This document shows positions 45,214 through 54,637 of a stretch of 64,000 nucleotides of DNA, piece after piece. The notes under the pieces were generated by a model that did no database searches, was not told where the DNA came from, and was given only the letters and a program-made list of their open reading frames with translations. Positions within the stretch are counted from its first letter, which is position 1. The number at the start of each line of letters is the position of its first letter. This stretch comes from an uncultured Methanobrevibacter sp. (GTDB lineage: Archaea > Methanobacteriota > Methanobacteria > Methanobacteriales > Methanobacteriaceae), in contig NZ_OMWD01000002.1 of the NCBI RefSeq assembly GCF_900314695.1, forward strand, positions 33,759 to 97,758, given 5' to 3'. The position numbers and the translations under genes are program-made.

Positions 45214-45994
45214 TTTTCTCACCCATCATAACAATATATTTTCTAATATCGTTAGTTATTACTACTTTATATTTATCTCTAGCGGATGTTATTAAATTCC
45301 ATCTATCATCACTGTCATAATCTTTTACCCAAAAAGATACTTTAAGTTTGACTTGTATAAAGCTGGTTTCAGTTACAAAAACATTAGGTCTTATAGTTTT
45401 ATCTATTGTATCATAAGTTACAATTTTCTTAATAATATATTCTTTAAAGTCCTCAACATCAATATTTAATGGCAATCCAATATATAAATCTACTCTACGT
45501 AGTTCATTAGATTTAAATCCATTATATGGATTATTTGTTAATGTGGAGTTTGGAATATGAATTTTTACTCCTAAATTATCAACGATAACCGTTGATCTTA
45601 GGGAAATACTCTCGATAGTTCCTTTATTGCCCTCAATTTCAATAGTATCTCCAACTTTAATGCTTTTTCCAAGTATTAATATTATTCCTGAAAATAAATT
45701 GGAAATAATGTCTTTGGCCGCAAAACTCACTCCAATACCTACAATACCTAAACTCAATAATGTTCCTGCAAGGTTCACTCCAAATAACTGTAAAATGTAC
45801 ATTAATGCAATAAAATATAGTGCGTAAATTACAAGGTCTTTAATAAGGAATGCTGCAGTAATATTACGGCTATGGTTTTTCCTTTTTTTCATTAAATATT
45901 CAATAAGTTTTGTTATGACTGTAGTTGAAACAATAATGATTATTATGTAAATTATAGTTTGTACATTATTATCAATTGTTGCTAAAATGTTCAT
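45206..45994 (-). CDS. mscS: Small-conductance mechanosensitive channel (MscS family)
   Basis: The 262-residue protein has three membrane helices (about 13-32, 50-68, 73-100), the last with the Ala/Gly pattern of the MscS pore helix (GTLLSLGIVGIGVSFAAKDIISNLFSGI), followed by the beta domain (VGDTIEIEGNKGTIESISLRSTVI) and the alpha/beta vestibule. It opens under membrane tension to release solutes. ATG 45994 is preferred over TTG 46012; it comes four bases after the rnz stop. It lies between rnz and nadA in a tight operon. Confidence 0.93.
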   Translation of the reverse strand: MNILATIDNNVQTIIYIIIIIVSTTVITKLIEYLMKKRKNHSRNITAAFLIKDLVIYALYFIALMYILQLFGVNLAGTLLSLGIVGIGVSFAAKDIISNLFSGIILILGKSIKVGDTIEIEGNKGTIESISLRSTVIVDNLGVKIHIPNSTLTNNPYNGFKSNELRRVDLYIGLPLNIDVEDFKEYIIKKIVTYDTIDKTIRPNVFVTETSFIQVKLKVSFWVKDYDSDDRWNLITSARDKYKVVITNDIRKYIVMMGEKNE

Positions 45995-45998
45995 AATA

Positions 45999-46901
45999 TC
46001 ATTTAATTTCAATTTCCATTAAATCGTAAGCGATTTCAGTATTTTCAAAAATTTCTCGTGCTTCATTCAATATAATTTTAGAAAATTCTCCGTTATAACG
46101 TGTGCTGATGTGTGTTAAAATCAATTCTCTACAGTTTGATTGCTTTGCAACATATGCTGCATCAGCTGCTGTGGAATGACCATGTTCTTCTGCATTTTCT
46201 TCATCTTGACGTGTAAATGTTGATTCGTGGATTAAAAGTGTGCTGTCTTTTGCAAGGTTAATCATTTCTTCACAGGGTCTGGTGTCTCCAGAATATGTGA
46301 GTTTAATTCCTTTTCTAGGTTCTCCAAGAACCTGTTCCGGCTTTATGATTCGCCCATCAACTTCAACTTCCTGTCCATTGTGCAATTTGCCGAAAAGAGG
46401 GCCTACGGGAACTCCCAATTCAATAGCTTTTTCTCTCAAAAATCTTGGTTTTTTCTTTTCTTCAATTGAATATGCAAGGGCTGGAACATTATGTCTGACT
46501 GACTGACATTTGATAATGTATTCTTCAGTTTCTTCAATAATGCCTGGTTCTATTTCAATGAATTCGAGAGGATATTCATATTTGCAATATCCGAAATTTA
46601 ATATTGCATCTCTGACTTTATGCAATCCTTTAGGACCATATATTATTAGTTTTTCATCCCTGCCATGTAGTCCTAGGGATTGTATGAGTCCTGGAAGGCC
46701 TAAAATATGGTCTCCATGAAAATGTGTGATAAATATCTTGGATATTTTCATAGGGCTTACTTTTGTGTGAAGCATTTGTCTTTGAGTTCCTTCTCCACAA
46801 TCAAATAACATCACTTTTCCGAATGCCTTAACTGCAATTGAAACTTGATTTCTCTCCTTTGAATGTACTGCTGAAGAGGTTCCTAAAAATATTATTTCCA
46901 T
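45999..46901 (-). CDS. rnz: Ribonuclease Z
   Basis: The 300-residue metallo-beta-lactamase-fold nuclease matures tRNA 3' ends. It has the family start EIIFLGTSSAVHSKERNQVS, the metal motif THFHGDHILGLPGL, the ribonuclease-Z exosite region (FGYCKYEYPLEF), SGDTRPCEEM, HESTF and HGHSTAADAA with ILTHISTRY. Length is normal for the short form. First gene of rnz-mscS-nadA, divergent from nadC. Confidence 0.95.
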   Translation of the reverse strand: MEIIFLGTSSAVHSKERNQVSIAVKAFGKVMLFDCGEGTQRQMLHTKVSPMKISKIFITHFHGDHILGLPGLIQSLGLHGRDEKLIIYGPKGLHKVRDAILNFGYCKYEYPLEFIEIEPGIIEETEEYIIKCQSVRHNVPALAYSIEEKKKPRFLREKAIELGVPVGPLFGKLHNGQEVEVDGRIIKPEQVLGEPRKGIKLTYSGDTRPCEEMINLAKDSTLLIHESTFTRQDEENAEEHGHSTAADAAYVAKQSNCRELILTHISTRYNGEFSKIILNEAREIFENTEIAYDLMEIEIK

Positions 46902-46972
46902 ATATAATCACTTATAATTATATTGCAGAATAAATATATATTTTAATTAATTATTAAAGTTTAGGTGATTTT

Positions 46973-47794
46973 TTGGATAAAATTATAGAATATATGTTGG
47001 CCGAGGATGAGGGATTCGGTGATATTACTTCAAATGCTGTTGTAGAAAAAGGTTTGGAAATATCTGCTCAGATAATTTCAAAAGATGAGGGAATTTTGGC
47101 AGGAATGGATATAATTAAAGAGGTATTTGAAGAATATGGTGTTAAGGTCAGCTTTTGGCTAAAGGATGGCTCTCCAATATCTAAAAATGATTTGCTCATG
47201 TCTGTTTCTGGTGATGCGAGAACAATACTGCTTTTGGAGAGGACAGTTTTGAATTTATCCATGAGAATGAGTGGAGTGGCCAGTGCAGCTAATCATTATG
47301 TTAATCTTGTCAAGGATTATAGTGTGAGGGTTGCTGGAACACGCAAGACTTCACCTGCAATTGCCAAATTTGATAAATATGCATTAAGTGTAGGTGGAGC
47401 AGATACTCATCGTTTCGGCTTGGATGATATGGTGTTGATTAAGGACAATCACATTGCTACATGTGAAAATCCTTTGGATGCTCTTCTTAAAGCTAAGACA
47501 AATACCAGCTTTTCTAAAAAGATAGAAATTGAAGTGGAAACACTTGATGATGCTATTGAATGTGTTAAAAATGGTGCTGATATCGTAATGCTTGATAACA
47601 TGTCACCTGAGGAGGTCAGCGAAGTAATTAACAAGTTAAATGAACTAAACATTCGGAAATGTTCATTGATTGAAGTGTCAGGAGGCATTACTGAAAATAC
47701 TATATTGGATTATGCCAAATTAGGCGTTGATATTATATCAATAGGGGCTTTAACCCATTCATCAAGAAGTCTAAACTTCAGCATGAGATTTTAA
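46973..47794 (+). CDS. nadC: Nicotinate-nucleotide pyrophosphorylase
   Basis: The 273-residue enzyme converts quinolinate and PRPP to nicotinate mononucleotide, the step after NadA. Motifs are EDEGFGDITSNAV, LNLSMRMSGVAS, VAGTRKTSPA, KYALSVGGADTHRFGLDDMVLIKDNH, IEIEVETLDDA and MLDNMSPEEV. The start is TTG, chosen because AGGTGAT ends three bases before it; the first internal ATG comes seven codons later and has no ribosome site. The stop lies two bases before the end of the convergent helicase gene. Confidence 0.95.
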   Translation: MDKIIEYMLAEDEGFGDITSNAVVEKGLEISAQIISKDEGILAGMDIIKEVFEEYGVKVSFWLKDGSPISKNDLLMSVSGDARTILLLERTVLNLSMRMSGVASAANHYVNLVKDYSVRVAGTRKTSPAIAKFDKYALSVGGADTHRFGLDDMVLIKDNHIATCENPLDALLKAKTNTSFSKKIEIEVETLDDAIECVKNGADIVMLDNMSPEEVSEVINKLNELNIRKCSLIEVSGGITENTILDYAKLGVDIISIGALTHSSRSLNFSMRF

Positions 47795-47796
47795 GA

Positions 47797-49314
47797 TTAT
47801 ACTCTTAATTTTAAAACTTCTTTTAGTTCTTCGTTTGTCATTTCAGTAAGGAATGTTTCATCGTTACTGATGGATTTGGCGGCAAGGTCGGTTTTATGTT
47901 TGCTTATTGCATCGATTGTTTCTTCCAATGTTCCTTTGGTAATGAATCTGTAAACCATCACATCATTTTCCTGGCCAATTCTGTGGACCCTGTCTGTGGC
48001 CTGATTTTCCACTGCAGGATTCCACCATAAATCATAATGAATTACATTTTGGGCAGCAGTTAAATTTAACCCTGTTCCACCGGTCTTAAGTGTTGCAACA
48101 AAAATTTTATAGTTTTCATCCTCCTGGAAGGTATTGATGATTCTTGATTTTTCTTCTCTTGTTTGTGATCCATGTAAAAATAGTACTTCCTGCTTGAACT
48201 TTTTAGAAATTAATTGTTGGATTAGTTTACCCATTTCCACATATTGTGTGAATATTATGACCTTTTCATCATTGTCCAAGATGTTTTCCAATATGTTCAC
48301 TAAAAGTTCCATTTTTCCGGATTCACTTATTTTTGGATTTTTGATAGATAAAAATTGTGCAGGATGATTGCATGTTTGTTTTAGTGCAGTTAATATTTTA
48401 AGAATTATTCCTTTTCTTTGAATTCCTTTTGAATTTTCAATATCAAAAAATATTTCTTCCAGAATAGCATTGTATAATTTTATTTGCTTTTTGGTTAAAG
48501 TGCAGTAAATGTCGTTTATGAATTTTTCAGGCAATTCTTTTTTAATATCTTCATCGGTCTTCAAACGTCTTAAAACAAATGGTTTGGCTATTGCTTTAAG
48601 TTCATGCAATGTTTCTTCATCTTCTAATTTTTCTATGGGCATTACAAATTGCCTTTTAAAATCATCTTTTGTTGACAAGTATCCCTTATTTGTAAAATCA
48701 AATATTGACCAGTAGTCCATTAATTTGTTTTCAATAGGTGTTCCGGTTAGGGCAACTTTTGATCTGGCGTTAACAGTTTTAATGGCTTTTGTTTGTTCAG
48801 TGTTTGGATTTTTAATATTTTGAGCTTCATCAATAACACATATAAACCATTTTTCATCTAAAAACATATCCAGGTCTAGTCTTATGATTCCATAGGAAGT
48901 AAGAATGATGTCATAGCTTTCCAAAGGGTAATTTCTATTGGATCCGTGGTAAATAAAATAGGTTAAATCGGGTGTGAATTTTTTAATTTCATTTTCCCAA
49001 TTGGATATTAAAGTTGGAGGTACAATAATTAGCACGGTTTTGTCTTCTAGGAGACCTTCTTCTTTGTAGTAAAGAATTGCAGTTAATACTTGTATTGTTT
49101 TTCCAAGACCCATGTCATCGGCGAGTATGCTTCCAAATCCATATCTGATATTTTGAACTAACCATGAATAGCCAATTTTTTGATAGGGTCTCAGCTCTCC
49201 GGTTAGGGAGTCTGGAACATTGTATAATGTAGTTTTACTAGTCAATTTTTTAAATTTAGCAAAATCTTTAGCATTAAGGTGTTTTTTAACAAGATTTTGA
49301 GTTTCCAAATCCAT
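47797..49314 (-). CDS. SNF2-family helicase, short form
   Basis: The 505-residue protein has the Swi2/Snf2 core: ELRPYQKIGYSWL, LADDMGLGKTIQ (Walker A), IDEAQNIKN (DEAQ), LTGTPIENKLMDYW, FLHGSQTREEKS, ATLKTGGTGLNLTAAQNVIHYD and RVHRIGQ. Many archaeal and bacterial relatives carry several hundred more residues in front (SWIM or SNF2-associated regions); here only about 50 precede the core and the upstream DNA has no such frame. It remodels or translocates on DNA by family; target unknown. A GTG at 49323 is an alternative start. Confidence 0.9.
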   Translation of the reverse strand: MDLETQNLVKKHLNAKDFAKFKKLTSKTTLYNVPDSLTGELRPYQKIGYSWLVQNIRYGFGSILADDMGLGKTIQVLTAILYYKEEGLLEDKTVLIIVPPTLISNWENEIKKFTPDLTYFIYHGSNRNYPLESYDIILTSYGIIRLDLDMFLDEKWFICVIDEAQNIKNPNTEQTKAIKTVNARSKVALTGTPIENKLMDYWSIFDFTNKGYLSTKDDFKRQFVMPIEKLEDEETLHELKAIAKPFVLRRLKTDEDIKKELPEKFINDIYCTLTKKQIKLYNAILEEIFFDIENSKGIQRKGIILKILTALKQTCNHPAQFLSIKNPKISESGKMELLVNILENILDNDEKVIIFTQYVEMGKLIQQLISKKFKQEVLFLHGSQTREEKSRIINTFQEDENYKIFVATLKTGGTGLNLTAAQNVIHYDLWWNPAVENQATDRVHRIGQENDVMVYRFITKGTLEETIDAISKHKTDLAAKSISNDETFLTEMTNEELKEVLKLRV

Positions 49315-49635
49315 TTTCCACACTCATTGATTTTAATTATTAACTATTATGTACACATTTAATTAAAATATTATTTGGAGGTTTCTGTGAGTTAAAATAC
49401 TTTTTTGATTTTAATTTTATTTTCAAAATTTTTTCTTATTTTTTTTCAATAGCTATGGCTGTTTTTTGCATGTCTAACTTTCATTGTAAATAATTATTCG
49501 ATTGAGGGCACGATTTTTTAATTTTTTTCTTTAAAAAATTCTTTTTTTATATATAAAAACAAAGTTTAATAATATGGTAAAATAAAATATATAAAAGATA
49601 GAAAATTATTATAATTTTTTTATGATGGTGATTTA
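49315..49635. other. Intergenic region and carA promoter
   Basis: About 320 AT-rich bases between divergent genes. T-tracts occur at 49437-49450 and 49509-49557. AAATATATAAAAG (49585-49597) is a strong carA TATA box with transcription expected near 49618, and GGTGAT (49627-49632) lies three bases before the ATG. No other feature seen. Confidence 0.6.
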
Positions 49636-50718
49636 ATGGTAAAAATAGCTAAATTAGCTTTGGAAGATGGTACTGTTTTAAAAGGAGAAGGATTTGGTTA
49701 TGAAACCACTAAATTGGGAGAACTTGTTTTTTCCACAGGTATGGGTGGTTATACTGAATCATTAACAGATCCTTCTTTTAAGGGAGAAATTCTGATGTCC
49801 ACTTATCCATTGGAAGGAAATCATGGGGTAAGTGAAGATTGGTATCAATCTGATAAGATTCAGGTTGAAGGTTTTGTTTGTCGTGAGGTTTGTCGTGAAG
49901 TTTCTAATTTTGGACCTCAGAAAACTTTGGATGACTTTTTAAAAGAATTTGAAACACCTGGAATCAGTGGAATCGATACACGTGACTTAACTTTAAAGAT
50001 TCGTGAAAGAGGTTCTCTTAAAGCAGCAATAACAACTGAGGACATTCCAGATGATAAGTTACTTGAAATGGCTCGTTCACAACCAAGCATTGAAGATTTT
50101 GATGTTGTTCCAAAAGTTTCTACAAAAGAAATCAAAGTATTCAATGAGGATGCAGACAAACGAGTTGCATTAATTGACTGTGGTGTTAAAAAGAATATTA
50201 TTAATTCATTTTTGGAAAGGGATATTGGAATAATTTTATTCCCTTATGATACTGATTATAAAACAATATTGGATTACTCTCCTAATGGATTGATGATTAC
50301 TTCAGGACCTGGAAATCCGGATAGGGTAACTGAAACCATTGAAACTATGAAAAAGCTATCCAATAGGTTACCTATTTTTGGAATATGTATGGGTCAACAA
50401 TTAATAGCTAAATCTTTTGGAGCTAAATCTTATAAAATGAAATTTGGACATAGAGGTGAAAATCAGCCTGTTAAAGATTTAAACACTGGAAAAGTATATA
50501 TCACATCTCAAAATCATGGTTTCACAATTGATAAGGAATCTTTAAAAGAAACTGATTTAGTTTTAACTCACGTTAATCTGAATGATGGAACTCCTGAAGG
50601 AATTTCACATAAAGAATTGCCATTACATTGTATACAGTACCACCCTGAAGCAGGACCTGGTCCAAATGATACAAGAAGTGTTTTTGATGAATTTAACAAA
50701 ATGATGGATGATTATTAA
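49636..50718 (+). CDS. carA: Carbamoyl phosphate synthase small subunit
   Basis: The 360-residue glutaminase subunit supplies ammonia to CarB. The N-terminal domain has TGMGGYTESLTDPSF and GISGIDTRDLT. The class I glutamine amidotransferase domain has MITSGPGNP, FGICMGQQLIAKSFGA with the nucleophile Cys, QNHGF, and QYHPEAGPGPNDT with the His-x-Glu pair. It makes carbamoyl phosphate for arginine and pyrimidines together with carB 17 bases downstream. Confidence 0.97.
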   Translation: MVKIAKLALEDGTVLKGEGFGYETTKLGELVFSTGMGGYTESLTDPSFKGEILMSTYPLEGNHGVSEDWYQSDKIQVEGFVCREVCREVSNFGPQKTLDDFLKEFETPGISGIDTRDLTLKIRERGSLKAAITTEDIPDDKLLEMARSQPSIEDFDVVPKVSTKEIKVFNEDADKRVALIDCGVKKNIINSFLERDIGIILFPYDTDYKTILDYSPNGLMITSGPGNPDRVTETIETMKKLSNRLPIFGICMGQQLIAKSFGAKSYKMKFGHRGENQPVKDLNTGKVYITSQNHGFTIDKESLKETDLVLTHVNLNDGTPEGISHKELPLHCIQYHPEAGPGPNDTRSVFDEFNKMMDDY

Positions 50719-50735
50719 ATAAATGGGGATTACAT

Positions 50736-53700
50736 ATGCCAGTAGATAAAGATATTAAAAAAGTATTAATTATTGGTTCCGGACCTATCCAAATTGGACA
50801 AGCAGCAGAATTCGATTATTCAGGATCACAAGCATGTAAATCACTAAGGGAAGAAGGAATAGAAACAGTACTTGTTAACAGTAATCCTGCTACAATTCAA
50901 ACTGATTTAGGCATGGCAGATACTGTTTATACAGAACCATTAACTCCTGAAGTTGTTGCTAAAATTATAAAGGAAGAGGAAGTTGATTCAATATTGCCTA
51001 CTATGGGTGGACAAACTGGATTGAATATTGCAACAGGTCTCGGAGATTTAGGATTACTCGAAGGAATCAAAGTATTAGGTTCTGATGTTCAAACCATTAA
51101 AGATGTGGAAGATAGGGATTTATTCGCTAACTTGATGGAGGAAATTGGTGAAGAAATTCCAAAATGTCAAGCTGTTGAAAGTGTAGATGAAGCACTCGAT
51201 GCCGTAAAGGAAATAGGTTATCCAGTAATCGTCAGACCAGCATTCACATTAGGCGGGACTGGTGGTGGAATAGCACATGATGAGGAAGAATTAATTGAAA
51301 TTGCCACTCATGGATTAGATATGAGTTTCATCAATCAAGTTCTTATTGATGAATCTGTTTTAGGATGGAAAGAAATAGAATTTGAAGTAATGAGAGATAA
51401 GGAAGATACATGTATTATTGTATGTACCATGGAAAACATCGATCCTATGGGTATTCACACAGGGGACAGTGTTGTTGTTGCTCCTATTCAAAACTTATGT
51501 GATGAAACCATTCAAAAGATGCGTGATGCATCAATCAAGATTATTCGTGCATTAGGTATTCGCGGTGGATGTAACATTCAATTCGCACTCAATCCTGAAA
51601 CCGATGAATACAAAGTTATTGAAGTAAATCCAAGGGTATCAAGAAGTAGTGCACTTGCATCCAAAGCAACAGGTTATCCGATTGCAAAAATCTCTTCAAA
51701 AGTCGCTTTAGGAATGACATTGGATGAAATTAAAAACGACATTACCAAAGAAACTCCTGCTTCTTTTGAACCTGCAATTGATTATGTTGTAATTAAAATT
51801 CCAAGATGGCCATTTGACAAGTTTAAAGGAATCGGCCGTGAAGTCGGAGTTCAAATGAAAGCAACCGGTGAAGTAATGGCTATTGGAAGAACTTTTGAAG
51901 AAGCATTCCAAAAAGCTTTAAGATCACTTGATATGGGCTTTGATGGATTTGAATATGTTGAATACACTGAAGATGACCTTGCACATCCAACTGATTTAAT
52001 CTACTTCCAAATCTATTCTGCTATTAAAGATGGAATGGACATTGATAAAGTAAGGGAACTTACAAACATTGATAATTTCTTCTTATACAAAATCAGAAAC
52101 ATTGTAAACTTCGAAAATGATGTTACTGCTGATAAATTGAATGATGAATACTATTTAAGAAAAGCAAAACAGATGGGTTGTTCAAATAAAAGATTAGCTG
52201 ATTTATCAGGCCAAACCGAGGAATATATCAGAAACTTGCTTTTAAGATATAACATTCAACAATCCTATAAAATGGTAGATACTTGTGCTGCAGAATTTGA
52301 AGCTAAAACTCCATATTACTACAGCAGTTATGATGCTGGAAATGAATTGGCATCCACTACTAAAAAGAAAGTTGTCATTCTTGGTGCTGGACCTATCAGA
52401 ATTGGTCAAGGTATTGAATTTGATTACTGTTGTGTACATTCATCTCTTGCTCTTAAAGAAGATGGAATTGAAACTATATTAATCAACAACAACCCTGAAA
52501 CAGTAAGTACTGACTATGACATTTCTGATAAACTCTTCTTCGAACCTTTAACATTTGAAGATGTGATGGGTGTAATTGATCAGGAAAAACCTGATGGAGT
52601 CATTGTTCAATTCGGTGGTCAAACTTCCATTAACTTGGCAGTTCCATTAGCTAATGCAGGTGTTAAAATATTAGGAACTCCATATGAAAGCATTGACAGG
52701 GTTGAAGACAGAGAATTGTTCGCTGAACTTTTAGAAAAATTACATATTCATCAAGCACCTTATGGAACAGCTAACTCATTTGAGGAAGCAAAATCCATTG
52801 CTGAGGAAATCACATTCCCAGTATTGGTACGTCCATCATATGTAATTGGTGGAAGGGCAATGGAAATTGTTTATGATAATCATGAACTGGAAGAATATAT
52901 GAAAGAGGCTGTGAAAGTTTCACCAGAACATCCTATTTTGGTAGATAAGTTCCTGGAAGATGCTATTGAATTGGATGTAGATATATTATGTGACGGTGAA
53001 GATGTATTCATTGCAGGAATCATGGAACACATTGAAGAAGCTGGTGTTCACTCAGGAGATTCCGCATGTGTAATTCCGCCTCAAACTATTCCTGAACATA
53101 TATTAGATACTATTCGTGAAAATTCAACCAAATTGGCTTTAGAACTTGACGTTAAAGGTTTAATGAATATTCAATATGCTGTAAAACTTGATGAGGAAAT
53201 GGTTTACATTATTGAAGCTAACCCTCGTGCAAGTAGAACAGTTCCATTTGTAAGTAAAGCTATTGGAGTCCCTCTTGCTAAAGTAGCTACTTGGATTATG
53301 AATGGTGCCAAATTGAAAGACTTTGATTTAACCAAAGAAATTAAGATAGATCATGTGGCTGTAAAAGAGTCAGTATTCCCATTCCTAAAACTTCCTGAAT
53401 CCGATACTGTATTAGGTCCTGAAATGAAATCCACTGGGGAAAGTATAGGTATCGATGAAAGCTATGGAATGGCATTTTACAAATCTCAACTTTCAGCAGG
53501 AATGGTTTTACCTAAAGAAGGTAAAATATTTATAAGTGTTAAAGAAGCAGATAAAAAGAAAATAAGACCTATCGCTGAAAAAGCTACTAATTTAGGATTT
53601 GACATTGTTGCCACTGCAGGTACTGGTGACGCAACAGGTCTTAAATCAGTTCAAAAGGTTAAAAAAGTTTCACAAGGATCTCCAAATATTAGAGATGCAA

Positions 53701-53912
53701 TCTTAAACAAAGAGATTGATTTAATTATTAACACTTCTGAAGGTAAACAGTCTGCAAGGGATGGTTATATCATTAGGCGTCTGGCTATTGAATTGGGTAT
53801 TCCTTATGTTACCACTTTAGCAGGTGCAAGAGCAGCTTTAAATGCTATTCAAGCTGTTCAAAATAATGAAATCAATGTAAAATCTTTAAACAAATATACT
53901 GATGGAGATTAA
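50736..53912 (+). CDS. carB: Carbamoyl phosphate synthase large subunit
   Basis: The 1058-residue protein holds two ATP-grasp halves: VLIIGSGPIQIGQAAEFDYSGSQA at residue 10 and VVILGAGPIRIGQGIEFDYCCVHS near 550, each with FGGQT/MGGQT and RPA/RPS..GG loops, and a C-terminal MGS-like allosteric domain (about 920-1058). It is one intact chain, unlike the split carB of some methanogens. It forms carbamoyl phosphate from bicarbonate, ammonia and two ATP. A T-rich stretch follows the stop. Confidence 0.97.
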   Translation: MPVDKDIKKVLIIGSGPIQIGQAAEFDYSGSQACKSLREEGIETVLVNSNPATIQTDLGMADTVYTEPLTPEVVAKIIKEEEVDSILPTMGGQTGLNIATGLGDLGLLEGIKVLGSDVQTIKDVEDRDLFANLMEEIGEEIPKCQAVESVDEALDAVKEIGYPVIVRPAFTLGGTGGGIAHDEEELIEIATHGLDMSFINQVLIDESVLGWKEIEFEVMRDKEDTCIIVCTMENIDPMGIHTGDSVVVAPIQNLCDETIQKMRDASIKIIRALGIRGGCNIQFALNPETDEYKVIEVNPRVSRSSALASKATGYPIAKISSKVALGMTLDEIKNDITKETPASFEPAIDYVVIKIPRWPFDKFKGIGREVGVQMKATGEVMAIGRTFEEAFQKALRSLDMGFDGFEYVEYTEDDLAHPTDLIYFQIYSAIKDGMDIDKVRELTNIDNFFLYKIRNIVNFENDVTADKLNDEYYLRKAKQMGCSNKRLADLSGQTEEYIRNLLLRYNIQQSYKMVDTCAAEFEAKTPYYYSSYDAGNELASTTKKKVVILGAGPIRIGQGIEFDYCCVHSSLALKEDGIETILINNNPETVSTDYDISDKLFFEPLTFEDVMGVIDQEKPDGVIVQFGGQTSINLAVPLANAGVKILGTPYESIDRVEDRELFAELLEKLHIHQAPYGTANSFEEAKSIAEEITFPVLVRPSYVIGGRAMEIVYDNHELEEYMKEAVKVSPEHPILVDKFLEDAIELDVDILCDGEDVFIAGIMEHIEEAGVHSGDSACVIPPQTIPEHILDTIRENSTKLALELDVKGLMNIQYAVKLDEEMVYIIEANPRASRTVPFVSKAIGVPLAKVATWIMNGAKLKDFDLTKEIKIDHVAVKESVFPFLKLPESDTVLGPEMKSTGESIGIDESYGMAFYKSQLSAGMVLPKEGKIFISVKEADKKKIRPIAEKATNLGFDIVATAGTGDATGLKSVQKVKKVSQGSPNIRDAILNKEIDLIINTSEGKQSARDGYIIRRLAIELGIPYVTTLAGARAALNAIQAVQNNEINVKSLNKYTDGD

Positions 53913-53929
53913 TCTCTCTATCTCTTTTT

Positions 53930-54544
53930 TTAATTATTATATAAATATTCTTTAATGTCTATACCGCAAGATGGACACTCTGTCGCATCAATATCCAATC
54001 TGCTTTTACATTTGGGACAGTAGTTTAATTTAACTTTATACTCTCTGGTAGGGTCAATGATGATATTGACTTCAATTCTTTCAGTAACGTTAGTTTTTAA
54101 AACATTCAAGTCCCAGTCATTGTCCATCAGAATCTTTTTATAATAAAACGCTTCGGTCATTGTATCGTATTGGCCGATAATCTCTTCGCCTCTTTGAATG
54201 TAAAATTTGCGCATTTTATGATTAAAAAGAATTTCACCTTCCCTTTCCTTTTTATTGACATGCATTCCTTTAATTCTTCCTTTTGGTCTTTTTTCAGGAA
54301 ATGGTGGTAATTCCATATGTTCGTACTTGTTTTCTAAATCACATTCGACAAGCAAATCATAATCGAAATTGCAAAAAAATAGCGCATCTCTTTCATATAA
54401 TGCATCGGATAACTTTTTAAATTCTCCATAATCTTTATTATTGTGTTTAACACGGTAAACATTTCCTGTTTTCACAATATTTCTGTAAAAATAGCGAATT
54501 TCTTGAGAATTAATAAAATCATCCCCTTTTAATAAAAGATGCAT
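53930..54544 (-). CDS. Unknown protein with two repeated units and a zinc ribbon
   Basis: The 204-residue protein contains two similar units: YRVKHNNKDYGEFKKLSDALYERDAL (about 33-58) and FYIQRGEEIIGQYDTMTEAFYYKKIL (about 117-142), each strands plus a helix as in AP2-like DNA-binding modules. Between them is a basic stretch (KRPKGRIKGMHVNKKERE), and the C-terminus is a zinc ribbon CPKCKSRLDI..CPSCGID. A nucleic-acid-binding role is an inference from this layout; no named family recognised. It converges on carB. Confidence 0.75.
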   Translation of the reverse strand: MHLLLKGDDFINSQEIRYFYRNIVKTGNVYRVKHNNKDYGEFKKLSDALYERDALFFCNFDYDLLVECDLENKYEHMELPPFPEKRPKGRIKGMHVNKKEREGEILFNHKMRKFYIQRGEEIIGQYDTMTEAFYYKKILMDNDWDLNVLKTNVTERIEVNIIIDPTREYKVKLNYCPKCKSRLDIDATECPSCGIDIKEYLYNN

Positions 54545-54637
54545 TCATCTAATTGTTAAGTTTAATATTGCTTTTTCAATTAAATAAACTTAATGTAGGG
54601 TTAAATTTATTAATTAAAAAAATTAGATTTTCCTTTA

